Assembly: GCF_003369915.1 (NCBI RefSeq) | Contig: NC_046675.1 | Coordinates: 13,020,001-13,084,000, forward strand | DNA from: Drosophila miranda | Lineage: Eukaryota; Arthropoda; Insecta; Diptera; Drosophilidae | Reading direction: 5' to 3' | Length of the DNA: 64,000 bases | Part shown: in pieces, positions 35,781 through 52,504 of the stretch | Numbering within the stretch: the first letter of the stretch is position 1 | How the letters are laid out: the number at the start of each line of letters is the position of its first letter | Position numbers and translations under genes: made by a program | The notes under the pieces: generated by a model | The model's database searches: none | Told to the model about the DNA's origin: nothing | Seen by the model: only the letters and a program-made list of their open reading frames with translations

Positions 35781-36254
35781 TGAGGCAAGCTGTGTGGCAC
35801 TTCATTTGCTTCACAACTCATTCATGTTTTGTGCCACGGCATAGGCTGTGTATAGAAGAGAGCCAGACTGGCTGATAGAGCCCTAAGCTGAGGTAAACAC
35901 TCTCTGCTCTGCCTGCCTCTTCTCGTCTGCGCCTGCCACGCTGTCTCGCTTCGCCTCATGTGGCAGCCTGCTGCTGCCTTGCCTCACCTACTTTCTGCAC
36001 TTGGGCATTTGCCGGCTTCAGTCTCTGCCTGTGCCTGTGCCTCAGCCTCAGCTTCAGCGGGGTGGCTGCAACAACAAAAAAAGCTGCAAAAAAGCGGAAA
36101 AAAATATTGAAAAAAAAACCTCCCCAGCTGCGCTGCCACCACTGCTGCTCCCTCGCGGCCCGAGTCCTGGGTATCGCTTACAACAAACACTTGCAGCGTG
36201 GGCAAAGCTCCTCTTCAACTCTTGGCCCCCCGCCACCATATGGGCTGGCAGCGA

Positions 36255-36284
36255 CGTTAGCGTTAACGTTAACGTTAGCGTTAA
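36255..36284. repeat. (CGTTAR)5 hexamer repeat
   Basis: Five tandem CGTTAG/CGTTAA units that create overlapping GTTAAC and AACGTT palindromes. Confidence 0.8.
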
Positions 36285-36447
36285 TGTTTACGGTGCGGCC
36301 CGGCTCGAGAAGTTCCCCGAGTTCTGTGCCTCGTCTCGACTGAGGAGGCAACTGAGGCCCAGAGGCAGCTGAGGCACGGCTGCATTGCTGCCAGCCAGCC
36401 AGCCAGCCAGCCCAGCCAGGGAGGAGTCCGCAGTACGTTCGCGTGCT

Positions 36448-36464
36448 TTGCATACTTTGGTTGC
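36448..36464 (+). promoter_or_regulatory. Su(Hw)-type insulator motif 9 (weak)
   Basis: TTGCATACTTTGGTTGC has the full core but the downstream GGC is displaced and altered. It lies at the start of the CpG-rich segment proposed as a 5' exon. Confidence 0.35.
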
Positions 36465-36479
36465 ATTTTTTCCAGCGCT

Positions 36480-37273
36480 CCTCCGCCACGTTCCGCTCTG
36501 TTCCGACCCGCGCACCGGCTGCAACACGGTAGCGCGCGATTTGTCCGTGCGAGCGAGTGAGTGATTTCCAGTCGGCAGGAGCTTGGGGGGATTCCCAGTT
36601 TGAACTGGCCGCTTTTTTGGCATCCTTTTGTTGCTGGTAATCATCGTTGGATCGCTGGCTTCGAGGCAGCAAACTGTGGCATTTTTTCGGGGTTCGCGTT
36701 CGCGTTCGCTCCTCCTTTTGTCAGTCGTAATTTGCTTGCCATTTTCCGTCGCCGTCTCCGTGTGCGTGTGTTTTTGTGTTTCCGGCCTCGAATTTTTCCG
36801 CGCAAAAGTTGGCCATTTTGGCGCCAGTTTTTTGCCGGCCTCCGGTATTGGCAGAGAGAAAGAGAGAGAGACCGACAGATTTGCGGCTAAAATCCTTCGA
36901 TCCCAATGCCATAAATCAAATGGCATAATTGTGCGTGTGTGACCAGCGTCTAACGGGCATCCTGCATCGTTCGTTCCTGCAGTGCTCCAGCGTTGCGTGC
37001 CACCGAGCCTCGAGGACTCTCTGGACCACAACAAGTGGACGGACAGGTGGCCCACCCGGAGGGGAAGTTTTGGCGGATTATGTCTTTATAGGCCCGCCAG
37101 AGTCAACAAATCCCCGAACCAAATGAAGTGCCGTGGCATTTGATTAGAAGCAACGACTACTAAACGCCCCCAAAGCCGCTTAATTTGTGTCCCGTGTCCG
37201 TGCGAGTGTGTCTTGAGTTTGGGGCAGCAACAACGGCGTTGTATCACCTGTATCGCTTGCCACAATACACCAT
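36480..37273 (+). promoter_or_regulatory. Candidate promoter and 5' UTR exon of the SAM-domain gene
   Basis: A segment richer in C/G and CpG than its surroundings ends in a textbook donor (CCAT|GTAAGT, donor at 37274). Spliced to the acceptor at 41726 it would give a non-coding first exon and a 4.45-kb intron, a common layout in flies. The plus strand has several short ATG frames and no long coding frame. The start of transcription cannot be placed. It could equally belong to an unannotated non-coding transcript. Confidence 0.3.
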
Positions 37274-37279
37274 GTAAGT

Positions 37280-40200
37280 AAATTAATCGAGTTGCCTGTT
37301 GTATGTGGCAGCTTGCCGTTTCCACTGAGTGATTATTCAATCAACGATAGAATATCGCTCAACGGAGTTCATAATCATGGATTAGGGTCAATTCTGGGTG
37401 GGATATGTGGTGGGTGCACCCAAAACACGGGATGAGATGAGTGACCCCTGAGAGCACTCTTAAAGCCACTTAAAGCCAAGTGTTTCGACAGCTATTACAA
37501 AAAATAACATTTTATTCATTTCATTTAAATAGTAATTTCCTTTGAATGTGTTGCTCTTAATTTGTAGCATTTATTCCCTGCTGCAAAGAGCAGAGTCCAA
37601 GTGCTGCCATTTTCCCCAACTTATTTGGGTCTTAAGCCGAGAGCAAAACTACTATCACCCCCCCCTGCGAAAATCCCATTTAATACAGCTCACTATTTGA
37701 ATAGATCTGAGCTCTTTCTCCGTTTGTTTTCAGACTCGGAGCTGAATGGAGAATGGAGCTGGCTAAACTCGGTAGCCGCCCGCAGGCGGAAGGCAAAGCT
37801 CCTTTTCAGCTGAGCTCAACTCATCTCAACTTTCGCATTGGATTTTGAATCCTTTTCGAGCCGTTCCCAAACCACAATGAAACCACAAAAACCACAGCAA
37901 AAAAAAATAAAGAAAAATATGAGGACACTTCAACTCTGTTGCAGCTCCAGACATATACCAGTACTCATTTATTCTGCAAACCTACCTCCATCTATTCAGT
38001 CATCTGTGGCTCGTCTTATAGCCGTCTCTCGAACCATCCTCCCTGCACTTCGTCACACACATACGCGCTCGAATCTCCGGTCTGGATTCATCTTAAATTT
38101 GCATAACAAGCGGATCCAGCAGCCATATCACACCCACCGTAATTATGTGCAAACAAACGCAGCAAATGAAATTTCAATTAAAAATCCAAAGGGGGACAAA
38201 CGCTTAGCGAATGGGGGGTACAAAAAGTGAAATCGAAGCCGTCGACATCACACGCTTTGTTGTTGGCGGACCATCAGCTGGTTGGGGGTTGGTGCAGGGA
38301 CTGCGTGCATGTGCATCCACTCCAACCTCCACTTGGAGGGCTTCCCAGTCACAGTCACAGTCACAGCCGCAGCCACAGCAAGTTGCAAGTGCGTAGCGTA
38401 GCCATCCATCCAGTCAGTTAGTCAGGGAAAGGGAACCAGTCGAGTGGCGACTCAAAGTGAATGCCATGTGGCAAGTGCACCGTCAGATGCAGTGACATTG
38501 GCGCACGAATCAAGCTGCTCACTCCCTGCCCCTGCCCTCACAGCTTTCCCCATTGCTCCTCAAGTGACTGGCCGTGCAATTTTGTTGCCAACCTTGAGGG
38601 CGTCGGTAAGCCCGTTACCCGAGCTCCTGCCCCCAGCCCAGAGTCAAGGCTGTTTATTCCAGCGATGGGAGGGAGAGCTCTCCCAGCTCCCAGATCCCGG
38701 CTGAACTACACTGTTTTAGAGAGCATTATAATGGGGAGCAAAATTATGCAAAGCCCCGAAGCCGAGGGAAAGCAAAATCTATAAGCCAAACAGTTGAACC
38801 CGTAACGCCTGACTCCAGGGCTAGTAATATTTAATCTAGTAGCTAGTAATAAAATCAGGTTGGCACAGCTTCGAAGATATTGGATTCTGGATGCAAAAGA
38901 GCCCCCCAAAATGTTAGAGAAACTAATGAAACTAGGCAAAATTCTCTAAAACTATAGACAATTCTGCCAACATTTGACTGCCAAAATGCTTATAGGTAGG
39001 TATCATTGGTTGAACGAATTTCGGATGCCTCTGCCAGGGTATTTTCAACTTCGTTGCAATAAAATTTAGCCTTAATTTTTGTTTTTCTTTTATTGCTTTT
39101 GGGTTTTTTTTATTCACGGCTAGCTATGTCAACATGGCAGCCAGCCAGCCAGCTCCGGCTCCAGCTCTGACTGCAGTTCCAGCTCCAGTTCCAGTACTTC
39201 CCTCCCCATCATTATTGTGCGCCTTTTTGTGTGCATTGTTGTTGTGGGTGCTGGGGGCTGGGGGCTGGTGGCTGGTGCCGTGGCTGTGGCCGTGCTGAGT
39301 GCTGGGGAGACTGCAGCGGAGTTGCCATTGCAGTTAATTGAAAATACTAAATTTCCACTGTCTAGACGGCAAATTATATGACAATTGTTAGAGCGCGCTC
39401 ATGTTTGGCTTTCATATTAAAATTAATTACTCTGGCTGAATTTTGCATATAAAAATGTGCCGTGAAAGGCCATAAACAATGGGGCCATTGTCATGTGTGT
39501 TTATACACTCGTACCTGCGAGTACATTTGATTGTGTGCGACGTCCTGTGACTGTGACCGTCCGTCCGAGTGTTGTTTTGGCGTAATTTAAGCAAAGCCCC
39601 AGATCCGATTCCCTGAAATTCCTAGGTCTTTCGTAATTAGAGTGCGAAGGCGAGCAGTTGCGGGGGTAATTAGAGAAAGTGCGTTGCACATTTTGGATAA
39701 TTTCACACGCCTCAAAGGCCTCACACACACATCACGAAATGCCCCGGTAATTGCAGGGCCACATAAAGTGCAGGAAATCACATTTGAGCCTGGGAAGGAG
39801 TGCCAGGAGTGAGTGTGAGATGAGCAGAGGAAATTGCACAAAATTTCAACAATAATTACAAACGGAAATCGTGTGCAGGCCGAAAACACCTTTGATCAGG
39901 TCTCGGACCTCGGTCTCCCCCCGGGGGGACAAACGTAAACAATTATTTAGCACTTAATAAACAACAAAATTGAAAATTTAAGACGCCTACCGGAGTCAGC
40001 TTGCGGCATATGCAAATTTCGAGCATTTACATGCATGTAATTACACTCTGATATAAATGGTATATGGCATTATTGCACGAGTATATGCATATATCTGGAT
40101 GGGGCTGGGGCTGGGGCTGGGACTGTTGCCGGGCCTGTGGCATGTGCCACTGACATTCATTAACTGGAAGTGGCAACCTTTCGAGGCAGCTGCAGCAAAT

Positions 40201-41726
40201 AAACGTTGACAGTGGCAACCTTTCGAGGCGGCAACTGCAGTAAATAAACTTTGGCCAAGAACGGGCAGCATCTGCATCTTCCCAAAATTGACTTAACTGA
40301 TTTTCCATCCCCCCTCTGCATTTTATTACGTGTTTATTATGCTAACAATGTGCCGAAAGTTTGCCGGGGCAGGAGGTCCTTCGAACTCTCACAGAGCATC
40401 TTTTACCCAAATTCTATATCGGAATGTCTCCTTCTGGACTCATGGAATGTCTTGTGATACTCACATACTTGAGAGCCACTTCTTCGTTTGCTAAAAAGCA
40501 ATCATCATACGCCCCATTGTCCAGCATTTCGGGAATTTCATCTGGCGTTTATTTATCAATATGAAAGGTATTCCCCAGCCACTTCCACACACCCAAATCA
40601 AAGACAAATTCAAATTTGTTCTGTCTGCAAGGACGAGTATATAAATCAGTCCACCAGTCAGGCAACCCAACCACTTGACGGCACCGCAGCCACACTCAAT
40701 GACAACTGCAGCCAGCTGTGTGTGTGTGTGTGTGTGAGGCAGAGAAAACAGTAGCCACATTATTTTCATTAGGGCATTGTTTGTCTGGTGTCTTGGACAT
40801 TTACGCATACGTATACTTTTCTTTCGTTTCTGGAGAGGAAGAACACCTGGAGCGGAGTGGGAAATGTTTGGCTGGGCATTATTTCCTCTGGCGGCAGACA
40901 TTTGCATTTCATTTTTCAAACAAAACAACAAACAACAAGCATAGTCTTGGGCTCTGAGTCCTTTACATACCCTCGATGGAATAGTGATCCGATCTGTAAA
41001 GTCTGATTGCCAGCTATATGGTAATAGGTGTGTTCCTAGATAGCATTCCAATTAAGGCAATGTGGGATATATTTAATGGGTGCAGGAATATGCTTTCTTA
41101 AACGAGTACCAAAACAAATGGTTAAAATCAAAATTCCTTCTCCCACGGCATTGTAGAGGGGTGCAAACGGGGAGGCAAGGCCCTCTTGCAAATAGTTGGA
41201 GGACGACTTTGCCTTTGTCTTTTGTCTGTGACCCGAGGGCGCAGTCGGTTCCCGTTCCCCCTCTCAGGCAGATTTCTCTCTGTCTGTCTGTCTGTCTGTC
41301 TGTCTGCCTCTCTGTTTGTGTACTCCCTGAGTGTTTGGGTGTGTTGGCCGGTCCGGTCCGGTCCATCTGTCATTTTAAGTGGCTTATTCATATGCAAGTG
41401 GCTTCCGGGGCTAAACATATTCAAGTGTTTTAGTGGCTCGTGTACATGACCGAGCATTATCATTAAGTGCTTATAGGCAGGATCCCAACCCTGGCTTCCT
41501 CTGACCATCTGTCTGCGTGGGTGAACAATGACTGTTATTAACACAAATTGATATGCCAGGCCCTGCTCTTGCTCCCGCTCCGACCAGCACCTGGCTGGGG
41601 TACTAAGGCTTTAATGGCCATACCCTGACCCTGGCCCTGGCCGGAAGTATCCCAAACAGCATTACGCATACGCACTTTTGCACTAAGCCTGTCTCTGTCT
41701 CACTCTGTTGCACTTTTCCTTTGCAG
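37280..41726. other. Non-coding DNA, probable first intron or upstream region of the SAM gene
   Basis: No supported exon. Contains CACAGT and GCTGGG-type repeats, a (TGTC)n tract at 41281-41305 and CCGGT repeats at about 41347-41364. Ends in the pyrimidine-rich acceptor CTTTTCCTTTGCAG. Confidence 0.5.
41281..41305. repeat. (TGTC)n tetramer repeat
   Basis: About six tandem TGTC units. Confidence 0.85.
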
Positions 41727-41731
41727 CTGCT

Positions 41732-41929
41732 ATGAAGGCAACGTCCAGCAGCACCCCGCCCACCACCAGCAGCAGCAGCAGCGCCGCCAGCAGCAGCAGC
41801 CATCCCCAGGAGCCATCCCTGGCGGGGACGGCGGCCACCACTGCCGGGGCGAGCACCTCGAAGCCCCACCGGCTGGCCAAGGTATCGTTCGCACCGCTGG
41901 ACATCGGCGTGCCGACGGTGGCCACGTGA
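41732..41929 (+). CDS. Upstream open frame in the SAM-gene leader exon
   Basis: A 65-codon ATG-to-TGA frame begins 5 bases after the acceptor at 41726. It ends 12 bases before the SAM start codon, in a different frame. The product is Ser/Thr/Ala-rich (KATSSSTPPTTSSSSSAASS) and then less repetitive (KPHRLAKVSFAPLDIGVPTVAT). Third positions are strongly G/C, like the gene body, which suggests selection on the peptide. Options are a regulatory uORF, a dicistronic mRNA, an alternative N terminus joined by unseen splicing, or an assembly indel. No family likeness. Confidence 0.4.
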   Translation: MKATSSSTPPTTSSSSSAASSSSHPQEPSLAGTAATTAGASTSKPHRLAKVSFAPLDIGVPTVAT

Positions 41930-47662
<5,733 letters not shown>

Positions 47663-48612
47663 GACACGGCCCTAAGCAGCGCTGCTGCTTAAGATCAACG
47701 CTAAACAATCGAACCCCCAATCAACACACAGGCATTTCAATCAATTCAATTTTTCAATCAGGTGATACACATGTTAGGCAAGCAGGAATCGGAGCATAGT
47801 CTACTCGTATTACTCGAAGAGGCTTAGAGACTTAGGGATAGTTAAGGATAGGGATAGCGAAGATCAACGAAGCAATATAGCAATACGTATATGTATCCAT
47901 AGATTTAGTGGAGTTTGACTTACCTCTAGTACTAATTGAATTACCTAGAACCTTACCTGATCGCCACCTGAACTCTCTCTCGTGTATAGTCACCACCATC
48001 AGCACCACCTAGGATAGAACCCTCTATAGCTCCTCTATAAATAACTCTCACTTTGTTTCGTTTGCACCCTCTCCATTGATGCCTCCCCACAGACTCCCAC
48101 TCAAAATCGCCATACAGAATCAATCAGGACAGGCTCTTGCCCCGAAGTCTATCAACAATTATTTCGAACACCCCGAGAAACCCACAGAGAAACACAGTCT
48201 GCGAATGCGGCACCAAACTCCGCTGGGAAATGTTGACAAAACGCAAAAATCCAACAAGCTTAACGCTAAATCAACACCCATACAGACCGAGAGGGGACAC
48301 ACACACACACGCACGCATGCAGGGGGGGAGAGGCGGGGAAGAGGCTCCCACAGATAGGGAGCCCGGGAGCCCTGCCCGGCAAACTTGTCCTAACCGCAGA
48401 CGTTGCACAGACAGACACTGACGGAGCAGACGGACGGGCCTGACTGTGTGGCATTTCCGTTTCAACTTGGCATTGCATCGATTTTGGTCTTTGGTTTTTC
48501 GGGTGCGTGGCACATGGTGCGGCTTGCAGGGAGCGGGTGCTCCTGCGGGGTGCAGCTGCAGCTGCAGGCGGCCTTTGCCATTTGCCTTTTTTGCATTTTA
48601 ATTGCATGTTGT

Positions 48613-48628
48613 GCCCGAAAGTATGCAA
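48613..48628 (-). promoter_or_regulatory. Su(Hw)-type insulator motif 10
   Basis: Minus-strand TTGCATACTTTCGGGC, a strong match, 0.95 kb downstream of the SAM stop codon. Confidence 0.65.
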
Positions 48629-49330
48629 CGAACTTGCCCCGGACCCACATAGACACACTGGCATCCGTGTGCAGGAGTGTTGCATGTTTCTGATCTGTCC
48701 TGCTGCGACAGAGAATGCGATTTGCATTTTTGAGCCGTGCAAAGGCATTTGAAATTCGTTTTTAATTTTGTTTGCTTTTTGGCCAAGAGGCATTCACCGA
48801 CCGCCCGACCGCCGGACCGACCGACCATTCGATGGAGCCATCGGCTCGCGGTTGTCTTTGCCATTTGCCAAAACTCCCTGGCACTGCAGCAGCACCACCC
48901 GTGCTCGTGTTATTAAATGTCTGGGGCTGCCACGAAATTGAAACATTTAGTGGTTACGTGAGCGGGTGCCAGCGCCAGCGCCAGTGCGTGCCAACGATGC
49001 TCATTTCCGGTTCCGCTTGTCGCCGAAACTGCAATTAGCTCAAGCACTTAAGGCCCGAGCCGGTCTCCCGTGGAAAGTTGGAAACAGCTTGTGACAGTCT
49101 TAAAGGTTTTTTTGTCAGCATTTCCATTGAACAACACTCGTCCGAGTACTCGTATATAAATATTCGTTTAATTGATAGAATAGGTTTTTTTCTTTGATTT
49201 ATTTCAATTGGTTTTTAGCTTGTGTTAACGTGCAATTAACTCTGCCAGGCCTCGATGATCATTTTATTTAAATTAAATTAAGTGCAACAGAGCCTCCGCA
49301 GAGAGGCGTCCCCGTCCCCCGTGCCCCACC

Positions 49331-49384
49331 CCACAGCCACCCAGCCAGCCATCCACCCAGCCACCCAGCCATCCACCCATCCAG
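49331..49384. repeat. CCACCCAGCCAGCCAT minisatellite-like repeat
   Basis: Three to four imperfect copies of mixed CCACC and CAGC units. Confidence 0.65.
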
Positions 49385-50692
49385 CAATAGTGAAAATAGT
49401 ATAGACAAACAAACAAACGAATGCAAACAGTGAAAAAAGGTGAAATTAAATATAGGCAAAGTGAAAACAAAGCAACAAAACTCTGGCCGGTGCCGTGCAG
49501 TCAAGTGTAAAATGGTGCGCCAGTTTAATATACATATAATTGTTTAACTACATATAAATATACATACACATATACAGCTACAGATACAGATACAGATATT
49601 CTCATACATATAAATGGCTCGAAACAATGAGAGACCCATCAGCAGATACAAACATACATATAGATACATCAGCACCTTTTATGTGTAAAATGGATAAAAA
49701 CAAAGTCAAATTGTCGTATTCCACGCTCCCTTTAATCGCAAACGAAAAACGAATAAAGTCCCCGAACTATAGGTAGTATATAAACTAAATCAGGCGAAGG
49801 AATCACTTGTGCGTAAGCCCCAATCACAATTTAAATTAAGCAGCCCACAAATCAATCGTATGACATAGTTTTGGGCAGTGGAGAGAATCTCGGCAGATGC
49901 ACGGCAATCAGGAGCTGCTCGACCAAATGACAGAACAGACTAATGGCCAAGTGCACTCGGGAGCACCACAAATCATAATGGAGAAGAAGTAGCCCACAGA
50001 GAGGGCCCCGTAGGAGACTTCCTTCCCTTGGAAATGTGTTCAGTTAAGCAATTAGGCGAAAAATCAATAAATAGCCATATATATTTATTAGTTTACCATG
50101 AATATTGATGACTTTTACAATATACAATATATATATACACGAATATACATATATTTACTGGTAGCTACATATATTTACAATTAAAGTCTATGGACGATGG
50201 TCAACAAATTTCAATTTACATACGTAAGTGTTTAAGCAAAATGCCAAAAGCATTTCAAATGCAAATGGATAAAAATGTACACGAGTAAGTCATGAAAAAA
50301 TGCAAATATATATGCGAATATATACATACAAATTGATTGCAAAACAAATAAATAATATTTATGAAAATAGAGCACGCGTGAAAGCGTGTCAAAATTATTT
50401 GACTTCCACACACACACAACACACAACACACCCATCCCATCCCAACCCAGCCCATTCCATCCCATGTAATCGTTCAAATATATTCATATATTTACAGATT
50501 TATGTGTGTAGTAGTGCTATGTATACACCAGCCAGGCCCATATGTACTTTAAATAAATATTTAGCAAACGTATGGAATATGTTGCAATTGTAATCGCAAA
50601 GCAACAAAAAGTGTAGAAAATCTGCATATGTTATGTGGAAACTTTTACAGTCAATTGAATCCTGCATTTTTTAAGTTCTATTCGAAAACAGA

Positions 50693-50698
50693 AATAAA
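50693..50698 (+). terminator. AATAAA, candidate distal poly(A) signal of the SAM gene
   Basis: Closes the AT-rich block that starts near 49500; base composition changes after it. Confidence 0.3.
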
Positions 50699-50699
50699 G

Positions 50700-52465
50700 A
50701 GAGTTTTTCCACACCAAAGTTGCTCAATGGGAGAGGTGTTTCGGTAGAGGGAGGAGGGTGTCATCCCCCTTTAAAGTATTCCATCAGTAAATCATTTTAT
50801 CCCCAGCCCCGGGCCGTAGATGATTGATGATTGCTTTTGAAGCGTCCTCTCTCTCAATCCCTCTCTGGGTGAAAGGAGCTGATATTGTGATTGCTCTTAC
50901 ATCCACACCTTCAAGAGGAAGCAAGCGGAACCCTAGGCACTTAAGGTATGCATAGCAAAAGGGGCACAAGATGGCAGGGAGGCTATGGCATGTGAATATA
51001 ACACAAATTAACAAGGTTATCTGGCAGTATGAAGACTATTTCAATACTTTGGATTGCACTTGTAAAGATAATGAGCAACTATAAAGATAGAAGGCACAGA
51101 TTGGCGGCAGTCATTTAGGACACTGCAATGAATCAATATAACCATCATTATACTATACTAAAACATATATGTCGAGACTGCACATCTCGAGACTGACATT
51201 AGATGAATGAGAGACCTCTTTAAAGTGGTTCAGACTCCTTGAGAACTCCTTGCTTGTAACGAGAAAAGGGATAAAAAGAGGTAACCCAAATCCCCTCCAC
51301 TTTCGAGCTTGAAAGATGCCCATCAGTATTTATTTTGCAGGTCGATCAACTTACCAATTATTTGGTTTCTATTAAAATATACTCGTACTCATGCAAATCC
51401 ACACTCGGCCCAAATCGAGGCTAGAGAAGGAAGGGTCGAAGTAGACTCCTGCCGTATCCCATTAAAACAAATGAAAGCAATTTGTGTGGAGAGTGCGGGG
51501 CAGAAAGAAATGCAGTGCCGGGCTCCTACTCGAATATTCCCAAACAAATATGCAGGTCTCCTCTGTGCCACACTGCCGCATGCCCCCCCCTGCTCTCACA
51601 GTTCGAACTTCGAACGTGTCATTGTAAGTTCAAGTGTAGCCAAGAGCATCGGCATCGTGCAGCGGCACTCGCAGCAGCTGGAGTGGGAACAGGAGCAGCA
51701 GCAGGAGCTGGAGCAGAAGTCCTCCAGCTGACTCCAGCTCTGGAGCGGACCTGGATGAGTGCTGATGATGATTGTTGGCATCGCAATGAAGAGGGAGGAG
51801 GGGGATGCGACTGGGACTGCCACTGGTAGTGGGACTTTTCGGGCCTGGTCTGGTCTGTGACGATTGTGATGGGCACAAAAGCCAACGGCTCATGAAAAAT
51901 GCATGCGACTCGGCTGGCTCATATGTTTTATGGCTTGTTGAATTCCGTTGCTGCCCCGCCAGTGCCTCGCTCCCCCCGCCTCCTCCCTTGTAGTTCAAGT
52001 TGTAGTCAAAGTCGCTGCACACAGCCGTAGAGCCTGTTAAATTAATAAAGGACACGCCGGCAGGACCCTGACAAAAATTTGTATGCGACCAAAGTTGAGG
52101 TTTGTTTTCCAACAGCTGTGCAGGAGACGTCCTGTCAAAATTGCCAGCTGCCCGAGGAGGAGGCAGGGGGGGTGCTTGGAACCCCAGTACGATAGAGCGG
52201 GACAGGGATAATATGTTTAATTTTCCCTTACATATACCCAACCCCCTGCTCTCTTATGGTTTCATATTTTTTTGGTCCAGTGGTTGTTTTGGGGACTTTC
52301 CGCAGCCTTAGATTCAGCTTCTGTTTCAGCTTCAGCTTTTGTTTTCTTTGATTTGATGAGGCCCCATCCCGAACCCCCACCCACACCCACACCCACACCC
52401 ACACCCGTACCCGCATCCGTATTTGTCTAACGGACTGTAAACTTCTCTACCCCTTAATCCTTTCC

Positions 52466-52504
<39 letters not shown>

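Larger units (their letters stand above)
30950..36400. other. Gene-poor DNA, left part of the 31-41.7 kb stretch
   Basis: Open frames are low complexity or cross simple repeats: (TG)n at 33546-33565, (GA)n at 33668-33694, (ATATG)4 at 34156-34175, (GCACGGT)n at 35743-35780. Su(Hw) motif 8 is at 33015. A TATATTTAAATA run at about 35712 and a CTGAG|GTAAAC donor-like site at about 35893 could mark an alternative promoter and exon, but I cannot support one. Confidence 0.45.
47663..50698 (+). other. Probable long 3' UTR of the SAM gene
   Basis: AT-rich DNA follows the stop with poly(A) signals at 49752-49757 and 50693-50698. Long AU-rich 3' UTRs are common for fly signalling and neural genes. It also holds Su(Hw) motif 10 and a CCACCCAGCCAGCCAT-type repeat (49331-49384). 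Where the transcript ends is not known. Confidence 0.35.

Noticed and set aside
36288-37055. 255-codon minus-strand frame
   Set aside because: Open because the plus strand is CpG-rich; Arg/Lys/Thr-rich low complexity over the proposed 5' exon.
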